NCBI GenBank assembly: GCA_029861705.1
Contig: JAOTYW010000004.1
Coordinates: 1-34,421 of the forward strand
Direction of reading: 5' to 3'
DNA: 34,421 nt
Origin: Flavobacteriaceae bacterium
GTDB taxonomy: Bacteria > Bacteroidota > Bacteroidia > Flavobacteriales > Flavobacteriaceae
How positions within the stretch are numbered: the first letter of the stretch is position 1; each line of letters begins with the position of its first letter. A program made the translations under genes and the position numbers. The notes below the pieces were generated by a model. The model saw only the letters and a list, made by a program, of their open reading frames with translations, was not told the origin of the DNA and searched no databases. This document shows, piece after piece, positions 1 to 8,090 of the stretch.

Positions 1-1
1 T

Positions 2-127
2 TTTACCATTCCATCGGGTTCTTGCAATCGCGTAATTACAGATCTGCAGCGATTTGTAAACGTAAAAGGCGGGGCCTACTTCTTTTTTCCGTCGATAACG
101 TCTATAAAATTCCTGTCGACCATTTAA
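2..127 (+). CDS. C-terminal tail of an upstream ORF truncated by the window edge (product uncertain; the KGGAYFFFPSI motif weakly resembles Dyp-type peroxidase C-termini)
   Basis: Frame 2 is open from base 2 to TAA at 125-127: FTIPSGSCNRVITDLQRFVNVKGGAYFFFPSITSIKFLSTI*. Frame 1 is also open, so the assignment is tentative. Confidence 0.3.
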   Translation, partial: FTIPSGSCNRVITDLQRFVNVKGGAYFFFPSITSIKFLSTI

Positions 128-214
128 GGTGGTATTTTTAAGGCGGAAGGGACAGGTATCGTCATCGGGCAGCACAACCAGGAATCAGTCAACTCCTTAA
201 ATTCCCATTTAGCA

Positions 215-3200
215 ATGAGCGCCATTTTTATAAGCCATTCCAGCAAAGACAATGCGTTTTGTGAGAAACTTATGGCTTGGTTAGATGGATTGGGGCATCG
301 TTCGGTGTTCCTGGATTTTGATGCCGAATCCGGTATAGAAGCCGGTACTAATTGGGAACAAAAACTCTATCGGGAACTCCGCTCCTGCAGGGCGGTGATT
401 GTGGTGTGTTCACAAAACCTGATCGATTCTAAATGGTGTTTTGCCGAGATCACCCAGGCACGTTCTCTGGGCAAACACATTTTTCCTTTAAAAATTGCAG
501 AATGTAAGATCGATTCCGTGCTTTCAGATTCGCAGATTGTTAATTTCCTGAAATTAGACGAAAAGGAAGCATTTGAACGTCTTAAAAAAGGATTGGAAAT
601 CGCCGGTATCGATGCTGAAGATCCCTTCGATTGGGATGGGAGCCGACCGCCATATCCGGGACTGCTTGCTTTTCAGGAAGCCGATGCCGCCATATTCTTC
701 GGGCGTGAAACGGAGATAGGCAACGGTCTGGATGTACTCAACAGCAAATACCGTTATGGGGGTTCTGGATTGGTAATGACCTTAGGGGCTTCGGGAAGTG
801 GAAAATCATCTCTTATTCGTGCCGGTATTGTGCCCCGATTAAAGCGTGATCCCGAGCGATGGTTAGTAGTTGATCCATTTCAACCAGGTGAACAGCCTTT
901 TATGGAATTGGCCAAAATATTATCGGTAGCATTCCAAAAATATGGCCGGAAGAAACTAAAGGCCAAGGATCTTTATGCGCGTCTATCGAGTCATGAGGTC
1001 ATAGAACCTCGGGCAAATGTTTCGAATGAACTAGCAGAAATCGAACAAGAGGTAGAAAATGTTCACGGCGCCTCTGAGATGGAGGAATTAGATCATGCGA
1101 TTAAGTCATTGGAAGGGCTGTTAGAGAACAATTCTATTGCTTCAGAAAAAGAGACACATAAGCTCCTACTCTCTAGTTTAAACAACTTGCAATCAAAGCA
1201 AAGCAAACTTGCTGCGGGTGACTCTAAAATCGAAACTGATAAAAACCCGGCTAAAGATACCGAATGGATTGCTGAATTACTTGACGCATCCGGAAGAGAA
1301 CAGGCCAGTTTATTGATTATCATCGATCAATTTGAGGAATTGCTCGAACGGCCACCGGATCACCCAGGCAGCCGGTTTTTGCATTTCCTTCGGGAATTGA
1401 TGGATCAGGAGAACAATCGCTTAATTGTACTTGGTACTATGCGGTCGGATTTCCTGGGTTCCTTTCAACAAAACCAGGCATTAGTCGGATTGGAATTTGG
1501 CCGCATCTTAGTGGGTCCGCTTGACGCTGCTTCACTTGTTGAGGTCATAGAAGAACCAGCTGATTTGGCAGGTGTGAAGATAGAACCAAAATTGTTACAA
1601 GCACTTATTGATGATGCCGGCACCGACGATGCCTTGCCACTCTTAGCCTTTACTTTAAGAGAATTATACGACAAGTTTTCGGAGGATAACCTATTAGATT
1701 ACAGGGAATATAAAGAAATGCTCGGCGGTATACAAGGTGCACTATCTAAGGCCGCAGAAAACGTTCTTAGCAATCCGCCATTGAGTGCAGAACAGGAAGT
1801 TCATTTAAGGCAGGCTTTTCTGTTTTTGGCACGTGTCAATGAGGATGGGAATTATACCCGGGAAGTAGCCAATTGGCTCGACATGCCAAAGCCAGTTCAT
1901 GATGTGCTCAAACGTTTGGTCGACGGGCGTTTGTTGGTTACAAAAGGAGGCGAAAATGGCGAAGAAACAATAGAGGTGGCCCACGAAACCCTATTCCGTT
2001 CCTGGGACCGCTTGCGAAACTGGTTGGACGAAGACCGGGAATTTTTATTGTGGAAGCGCAGGTTGAATAACTCTAAAGAAGAATGGCTGTATAGCAAAAA
2101 AGATAAAAGTGCACTGTTAACCGGGGGAATCTTATCGGAAGCCATGAATTGGCATAGGAGATATGAAATGCAACTTGATGCAGAAGAGCAAGAATTCATT
2201 CTTGCGAGTAAGAAATCAACGGCAAAACGAAATAAGAACCGCGCTTGGTTATTTGCTGGGGTTTTAATTATAATAACAAGCCTTGGGGCCCTTATGGGAG
2301 TTGGTTTTTATAATTCCAATAAAGAGTATAAAAGAGCTCAGGCTAATTATTTAATATCGGAAGCAAATAAAATAGTTGCGGCGGATCCTACTGTGGCAAT
2401 ACGACTAGCTGAGGCCGCACTTCAAATTCAACCACAAGACCCAACTATTATAGGTAGTACCTACGCAATTTATAATGATAACAACTTTTATAGTTTAGTT
2501 GCCACTGATTCAATGTCTTTAACTTCCTCAAGCTTTTCGCCAGATAGGCAGCATGTGTTGACCGGGTCGTTGGATGGGTCGATACGTTTGTGGGATCTCA
2601 AAGGAAATAGAATTCAAGAGTTTATAGGACATGATTCATTCATATCTTCCATGACATTTGACCCGGACGGAAAATACATTTTGACAGGCTCATGGGATAA
2701 AACGGCCCGTTTGTGGGATCTGCAGGGAAATACAGTTCAAGAATTTATCGGACATAATCTGGCAATATTCTCTGTAGCCATCGACCCGGGTGGTACCTAT
2801 GTGTTGACTGGCTCAATGGACAGCACTGCCCGTTTATGGGATCTGCAAGGAAACACTGTGCAAATATTCGAGGGTCATGATGCACCGGTAACATCCATGG
2901 CATTTGACCCAGCCGGGAGATACGTCCTGACAGGCTCAGGGGATAAGACCGCCCGTTTATGGGATCTGCAAGGAAATACACTTCAAGAATTTAAGGGACA
3001 TGATGGTGGGGTAACTTACGTGGCATTTGGTCCAGACGGAAAATATGTACTGACTGGCTCAGAGGATAAAACTGCCCGTTTATGGAATTTGGATGAAAAT
3101 ACATTTCAAGAATTTAGGGGCCATGATGAAGGGATATCTTCTATGACATTTGACCAGAGTGGGAAATACGTGTTGACTGGCTCAGATGATAAAACTGCCC

Positions 3201-4276
3201 GTTTGTGGGATCTGCAAGGAAATAGTATTCAAGAATTTAAAGGACATGATGAACGTGTACTTTCAGTGGCATTTGGCCCGGATGGGAAGTACATTTTGAC
3301 AGGCTCAGATGATAAAACTGCCCTCTTATGGGAGCTGCAAGATAAATCAATTCAAGTGTTCAAGGGTCATGAGGGGTCGGTAAAATCGGTGGCATTTGAC
3401 CCAGACGGGAAATACGTGTTGACAAGCTCAAGCGATAAATCGGCCCGCTTATGGGATTTACAAGGTACTATGATTCAAGAGTTTATTGGACATACATGGT
3501 CTGTAAATTCCATGGCAGTTGACCCAGGCGGAAAATACCTGTTAACAGGCTCCGGGGATATGGCGGCCCGCTTATGGGATCTGCAGGGAAACCCTATTAA
3601 GGTGTTTGAGGGACATGAACAGAGTGTACATTCCGTGGCATTTGATCCTGAAGGAAAATACATTTTGGCAGGCTTGGGTAAAAATGCGCATATGTGGGAT
3701 CTGCAAGGAAATACCATTCAAGAGTTTATGGGACACGAATTGGTAGTAAATTCCGCGATATTTGACCCAGATGGAAATTACGTACTGACCGGCTCTTTGG
3801 ATAATACAGCCCGATTATGGGATCTGCAGGGAAATACACTTCAAGTGTTTAGGGGACATGATGCAAATGTAATTTCCGTAGCCTTTGATCCAGAGGGAAA
3901 ATACGTGTTGACAGGTTCAGGAGATAAAACTGCCCGATTATGGGATCTGCAAGGAAATACACTTCAAGTGTTTAAGGGACATGATGCAAATGTATCTTGT
4001 GTGACATTTGACCCGAATGGTAAATACGTACTAACAGGTTCGTGGGATAATACGGCCCGTTTATGGGATCTGCAGGGAAATACGATTCAAGTTTTCAAAG
4101 GTCATTCTAATGTGGTGAATTCGGTGTCTTTTGACCCATCCGGGAAATATGTGTTGACCGGTTCAGGCGATAATACTGCCCTTTTGTGGGATATCCTTCC
4201 TGTATTAGATAAAATTAGTACGGCTAACATTGAACCACTATCCCCTGAACAGAAAATTAAATATGGGATTGAATAG
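215..4276 (+). CDS. TIR domain - nSTAND NTPase - transmembrane helix - WD40 (14-blade) protein, putative immune/conflict sensor-effector
   Basis: N-term MSAIFISHSSKDNAFCEKL...SKWCFAEI (TIR, catalytic-type Glu78); FFGRETEI and GASGSGKSS (Walker A); LLIIIDQFEELL (Walker B); hydrophobic WLFAGVLIIITSLGALMGVGF; 14 repeats of GH-x-SVAFDPDGKYVLTGSxDKTARLWD. Confidence 0.93.
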   Translation: MSAIFISHSSKDNAFCEKLMAWLDGLGHRSVFLDFDAESGIEAGTNWEQKLYRELRSCRAVIVVCSQNLIDSKWCFAEITQARSLGKHIFPLKIAECKIDSVLSDSQIVNFLKLDEKEAFERLKKGLEIAGIDAEDPFDWDGSRPPYPGLLAFQEADAAIFFGRETEIGNGLDVLNSKYRYGGSGLVMTLGASGSGKSSLIRAGIVPRLKRDPERWLVVDPFQPGEQPFMELAKILSVAFQKYGRKKLKAKDLYARLSSHEVIEPRANVSNELAEIEQEVENVHGASEMEELDHAIKSLEGLLENNSIASEKETHKLLLSSLNNLQSKQSKLAAGDSKIETDKNPAKDTEWIAELLDASGREQASLLIIIDQFEELLERPPDHPGSRFLHFLRELMDQENNRLIVLGTMRSDFLGSFQQNQALVGLEFGRILVGPLDAASLVEVIEEPADLAGVKIEPKLLQALIDDAGTDDALPLLAFTLRELYDKFSEDNLLDYREYKEMLGGIQGALSKAAENVLSNPPLSAEQEVHLRQAFLFLARVNEDGNYTREVANWLDMPKPVHDVLKRLVDGRLLVTKGGENGEETIEVAHETLFRSWDRLRNWLDEDREFLLWKRRLNNSKEEWLYSKKDKSALLTGGILSEAMNWHRRYEMQLDAEEQEFILASKKSTAKRNKNRAWLFAGVLIIITSLGALMGVGFYNSNKEYKRAQANYLISEANKIVAADPTVAIRLAEAALQIQPQDPTIIGSTYAIYNDNNFYSLVATDSMSLTSSSFSPDRQHVLTGSLDGSIRLWDLKGNRIQEFIGHDSFISSMTFDPDGKYILTGSWDKTARLWDLQGNTVQEFIGHNLAIFSVAIDPGGTYVLTGSMDSTARLWDLQGNTVQIFEGHDAPVTSMAFDPAGRYVLTGSGDKTARLWDLQGNTLQEFKGHDGGVTYVAFGPDGKYVLTGSEDKTARLWNLDENTFQEFRGHDEGISSMTFDQSGKYVLTGSDDKTARLWDLQGNSIQEFKGHDERVLSVAFGPDGKYILTGSDDKTALLWELQDKSIQVFKGHEGSVKSVAFDPDGKYVLTSSSDKSARLWDLQGTMIQEFIGHTWSVNSMAVDPGGKYLLTGSGDMAARLWDLQGNPIKVFEGHEQSVHSVAFDPEGKYILAGLGKNAHMWDLQGNTIQEFMGHELVVNSAIFDPDGNYVLTGSLDNTARLWDLQGNTLQVFRGHDANVISVAFDPEGKYVLTGSGDKTARLWDLQGNTLQVFKGHDANVSCVTFDPNGKYVLTGSWDNTARLWDLQGNTIQVFKGHSNVVNSVSFDPSGKYVLTGSGDNTALLWDILPVLDKISTANIEPLSPEQKIKYGIE
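2520..4200 (+). repeat. Tandem WD40-encoding repeats, 14 units, dominant period 123 bp (41 aa)
   Basis: Counted 14 YVLTGSxDKTARLWD-type units in the protein. DNA copies are near-identical, e.g. 3809-3871 vs 3932-3994 match at 61/63 positions with a 123-bp offset. Confidence 0.92.
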
Positions 4277-4277
4277 A

Positions 4278-4727
4278 TTATCCCTGACCAACACTTACTT
4301 CCTGAACCACAGTTCTGCTCCAATCGCCGTTCTCGGCGCGGATGATCCCTTCTACACGGCTTACGAGGATATTATAAGCCTCAGGCCGGTTATAAGGGGC
4401 CGTATTAGAGGCCCAGAGGTATTTTTCGCTTTTAAGTTGTTCCGAAGCCATGCGGTAATTGATCCACTTGTCCTTGAATTTTAATAATCCGGATACTGAA
4501 GATAAAATGGCCACTACAGCGCCAAGCACGCCAGTCATGATATTAGCCGAAATATTGATGACAGCGAACTCATCGAGCCCCGAGATCAAAGGGATCATAA
4601 CAGCGAGAATAATGGTGCTGATCTTAAAACGGTTATAATAGTTCTTGTTAAGCGTACTTTTATCGCTATACCATTTTTGCTGCCCATCGAGTCTTTTATT
4701 GATGTATTCAGAAGCTTCCATTTGCAT
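4278..4727 (-). CDS. SLATT / DUF4231-like small membrane protein
   Basis: 149 aa; N-terminal amphipathic segment (YINKRLDGQQKWYSDKSTLNKNYYNRFK), two TM segments (ISTIILAVMIPLISGL; NIMTGVLGAVVAILSSVSGLL), then FKDKWINYRMASEQLKSEKYLW, typical of SLATT/DUF4231. Confidence 0.82.
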   Translation of the reverse strand: MQMEASEYINKRLDGQQKWYSDKSTLNKNYYNRFKISTIILAVMIPLISGLDEFAVINISANIMTGVLGAVVAILSSVSGLLKFKDKWINYRMASEQLKSEKYLWASNTAPYNRPEAYNILVSRVEGIIRAENGDWSRTVVQEVSVGQG

Positions 4728-6778
4728 TAATTTGGTTCAATTATTATGCTCTTTGCCCCTATTTTCTCAATTTCCTCGATCATATGTTTTGTTCCCCCGG
4801 GGCCATCTGCTTCCTTCCCATCCCACAAGGCCAACAAAGTAATATTTCTACCCCCTGCCGCCATGGCAGAATACAAGATCCATAGATTATTCCGTTGCCA
4901 AAATGTGTAGCTGTTATCTTCCAGGCCCAACCACTGCGGCATTTCTTTAGTTTCGGACATGATATGAAGTGCAATATCAGGATCGCCATTCAGTGCATTA
5001 AACCGATCGACCCATTCATTACCACCCCGACGGACCGAATTCGCTATGAAATCCTCTTCTGGCAAAGACAACAGCATTTCTGATGGAATGCCTAACTCTT
5101 TGCACACTTCATGAAAAATAATGTCCCCGCCACAGGCACCACCTGCAATGCCCAGGAACTTGGCGCGGTTTGCCTCGGAAGAAGCTTCTTTGGTATTAGA
5201 AACCAAGGTTTTCAATTCAGCTTTTATCTTTTTCTTTACGGACTCCGCCTTATCATTTGGAAAACGGGTTTCTTTTCGTCCATCCTCATCGATCATATGA
5301 CCTGAAAATAGGATTACATGGAAATCAACTGATTCAGGTGGCTGAAATTCTCCTTCCTTGTAATGATCCAGGACGGCCGATACATTATCAGGCATGATGC
5401 CAAGCTTTTCGTACAACCTTATCTGCCTTAAGGCAGAGTACATATAAAATTCTTTGTTTTCCTGCTTGGCTACTTCAATCGCATCCTGATAGCGCCGTAC
5501 AACACGATCCGGATTACTATTTGTCAAAAGGGCAAATTCGGCATACGTAAGTTCCAGCCAAAGATCTTTTTGTTCCAGTTGATTCAGTTTGTTTTTATTT
5601 GTTTGTAGTGTTTTGCGAATTACCACAGTCAATATCTCGAATTCCTTTTTAAAGCGTTCCAGTGCGTGATCAGCTTCTTCATCCTCATCGTAGTTATTGC
5701 GCCATATACCAGGTTCGCGTTCGGCTAATTGCAGCATAATTTTGAGCAATCCCAGCGCATTGATAGCAGCATAGCATTCATTCAGATTTTCTTCGAATCC
5801 TTTTAAATAACTTTCGAATGCCTTGCTCAAATAACCGGAGCCAATAGCTTTTTTAGCCACCTCATCACCAGTTTCATCAAACCAGCCGGCAATCCATCTG
5901 CCCTTTTCATTCCGCCCTTTTAAGGAATATGCTTCGGTTATGTCTTTTGGTCTTAACTCCGCTTTTTGACTGATCAAAATTTCAATAGCCTTGTCTGACT
6001 TGGCATATAGTTCTTTCGCCAGATCAGGATGTATCTTCATCTCCACTTCGGCCATGCGTTGGTAGATGGTTGCCAGCCGGCTATGCGCTTGTATATCATT
6101 GTGTCTCAGGGACAAGATAGAATTCCAGGTATCTACGCCATGCCTGTGAAATCCTTTCTGAAATTGTATTTCACCAATCTGTCGTAAGGCAGGCAAGGCC
6201 CAGGTAAAATTAAAGCGCTGAACCTCGTAGGATAAAAGATTTAACATACCCCCCTCGTCATTCTTTGCCTTCTCCAGTTCCACTACAAATGAAGCCGGAA
6301 TGACTAAAAAATTCTCCGGTTCCTGTTTATTAAGTCCAGGTAGCATCCTAAAAACGGGACTGTCTGGATTATGACTTTCCAGGGTGGCCTTTACAGACTG
6401 ATATAAGGCATCTACCCCCGATCCCAGATCGTCAAGATCATAGGCCAGATAGCGATCGGTTTTTAGATCAAATGGAACGTCGTCCTTCCTGCAACGTATC
6501 AAAATGGTATTCTCATCGCGCAAAGCATGTCGGATGCCTAATTCATAGAATACATTGGCATTGTGTATGGAAATATCGGCAATCACCAGGTCGCTGGTAA
6601 GCAACAATTCAAACATATCCTGCCGGATATTACCGGCCTCCAGGATCTTGCCGGTTGTTTCTCCCGAAATACCCGCTTTGGTCAAAGCTGGAACGATCAA
6701 TTCGTTATGAACACGTTCAAAATCAATGTCCTTCTTTGTCCCAAAGGGTCGAACAATAAAAGCCGTAGATGTCGCCAT
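4727..6778 (-). CDS. TPR-S/TRAFs-binding-like scaffold protein with N-terminal deoxyribosyltransferase/DRHyd-like domain and C-terminal SLOG-like Rossmannoid domain
   Basis: N-term TAFIVRPFGTKKDIDFERVHNELIVPAL...SDLVIADISIHNANVFYELGIRHAL; central helical repeats (TPR-like); C-term VILFSGHMIDEDGRKETRFP...FLGIAGGACGGDIIFHEVCKELGIPSEMLLSLPEEDFIANSV. Confidence 0.78.
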   Translation of the reverse strand: MATSTAFIVRPFGTKKDIDFERVHNELIVPALTKAGISGETTGKILEAGNIRQDMFELLLTSDLVIADISIHNANVFYELGIRHALRDENTILIRCRKDDVPFDLKTDRYLAYDLDDLGSGVDALYQSVKATLESHNPDSPVFRMLPGLNKQEPENFLVIPASFVVELEKAKNDEGGMLNLLSYEVQRFNFTWALPALRQIGEIQFQKGFHRHGVDTWNSILSLRHNDIQAHSRLATIYQRMAEVEMKIHPDLAKELYAKSDKAIEILISQKAELRPKDITEAYSLKGRNEKGRWIAGWFDETGDEVAKKAIGSGYLSKAFESYLKGFEENLNECYAAINALGLLKIMLQLAEREPGIWRNNYDEDEEADHALERFKKEFEILTVVIRKTLQTNKNKLNQLEQKDLWLELTYAEFALLTNSNPDRVVRRYQDAIEVAKQENKEFYMYSALRQIRLYEKLGIMPDNVSAVLDHYKEGEFQPPESVDFHVILFSGHMIDEDGRKETRFPNDKAESVKKKIKAELKTLVSNTKEASSEANRAKFLGIAGGACGGDIIFHEVCKELGIPSEMLLSLPEEDFIANSVRRGGNEWVDRFNALNGDPDIALHIMSETKEMPQWLGLEDNSYTFWQRNNLWILYSAMAAGGRNITLLALWDGKEADGPGGTKHMIEEIEKIGAKSIIIEPN

Positions 6779-6781
6779 ATC

Positions 6782-7936
6782 TTATACAAATGATCCGAAA
6801 TGCTCCATTTTCACTTGGTTTTTGGCAGCAGCCATGCCTATATCCATTAGATCCTGAATATTATCGGGCTCGTCCATTTGCCGGATCTTTTTAGGGTCTA
6901 AATGTCCAAATCCCAGGTCTATCAGGCCTTGATCACTCAGGTCTGCGTTATAACGGACATATAGAAAATCTTTTTCCTTTTCCGATGAATAAATCATATC
7001 ATTTACTTCCCTGTCAATCTGGTCGCCAAACATACACCTGCCTGCCATACGGCAATTGAAATCCTGGTCGACTTGCATGGCATACATCAGATTATTGGGA
7101 ATATTCTTAATAATACCTCCCAGGTTGCGATAGCGGCCTTTAGTTGTGCCAGCACCCGTACCTAACGAAACTACTAATAGATCCTTTTCTCCTGTGGGCC
7201 AATTCAATTTATAGGCGGGCAAGGTCGACATTTTGTATAGCAAAAATGCCGGATTATTGTAAGGCGTAACACCCCCGTCGACAAAATCAAACGTTTTTGA
7301 GGGGTCATCTTTGTCCCATGATACAGTTTCTGAGGCAAAGAAGCTGGGTGCTGCTGTACTGGCCCTGACCAGCTGAAAAAGTTTTATTTTTTGATTGTTG
7401 TCCGGTCTTTCCTTGTTGTTGTATTTTGCAAATGGGTTATTGCTGATGGGCCATGGAGAATCTGTACTGCGATTCATGGTGACAACTGTCAAGAGCGATT
7501 TGAATTTTCCGTTGGCAATATCCATATCCGTGTCTGCACCATAAACTTCTTTCAACTTCTCAGTCAAGGGGCCTGATTTAAACTTAAATCCGCTAAAAAA
7601 CCATCCTAACAACGTATAGCGTGACTTGGCGAACATGGCCTTCCCATATTTTTTATAGAAATCCAATAAATCCTGCGCAGACATGCCAATCGCCAGTCCG
7701 GCGGCTATTATTGCCCCGGTACTCGTGCCTCCAAAATGATCGAAGTAATCACAAAGCCTGAAATCGTCTCCCCTTCCTAGTTTTTCCTTTAAGTCAGATT
7801 CTATTTTCGTCAGGATCCCCAACGTAAGAACACCTCTAATACCTCCCCCATCCAGGGCTAGTATTTTTCGGGGTTGTTTAGTCTCAAAACGAGGGGCCAG
7901 ATCGCCCCATAATGAAGAATTATTTTCGTCGGCCAT
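6782..7936 (-). CDS. Patatin-like phospholipase (CapV/CBASS-effector-like)
   Basis: ILALDGGGIRGVLTLGIL (oxyanion hole), FGGTSTGAIIAAGLA (GxSxG nucleophile), FVDGGVTPYNNPA (DGG catalytic Asp). Confidence 0.92.
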   Translation of the reverse strand: MADENNSSLWGDLAPRFETKQPRKILALDGGGIRGVLTLGILTKIESDLKEKLGRGDDFRLCDYFDHFGGTSTGAIIAAGLAIGMSAQDLLDFYKKYGKAMFAKSRYTLLGWFFSGFKFKSGPLTEKLKEVYGADTDMDIANGKFKSLLTVVTMNRSTDSPWPISNNPFAKYNNKERPDNNQKIKLFQLVRASTAAPSFFASETVSWDKDDPSKTFDFVDGGVTPYNNPAFLLYKMSTLPAYKLNWPTGEKDLLVVSLGTGAGTTKGRYRNLGGIIKNIPNNLMYAMQVDQDFNCRMAGRCMFGDQIDREVNDMIYSSEKEKDFLYVRYNADLSDQGLIDLGFGHLDPKKIRQMDEPDNIQDLMDIGMAAAKNQVKMEHFGSFV

Positions 7937-8090
7937 GATGGTTGTTTTAATTAGTAATTGAACTTAGTCATTTTTAATACACTAACCAGGGGAAGAGGAA
8001 AAAGCATGTCGACTCACTTTAATCGCTTTTAATGTCCAGAATCAATAGTTCGAAGTGATATCTTTTTGCGCCTAGTATATTGTTTAAATT

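Noticed and set aside
2745-2981. Antisense ORFs across the WD40 array (2745-2981, 3475-3717, 4102-4323)
   Set aside because: They mirror the repeat periodicity of the sense WD40 gene and have no independent coding signal.
2520-4200. CRISPR-like regular repeats
   Set aside because: The 123-bp period keeps an open reading frame and encodes WD40 blades; no short identical repeats with unrelated spacers.
4230-4484. 84-aa plus-strand ORF spanning the TIR/SLATT junction
   Set aside because: Overlaps the ends of two well-supported genes in other frames; translation shows no recognisable domain.
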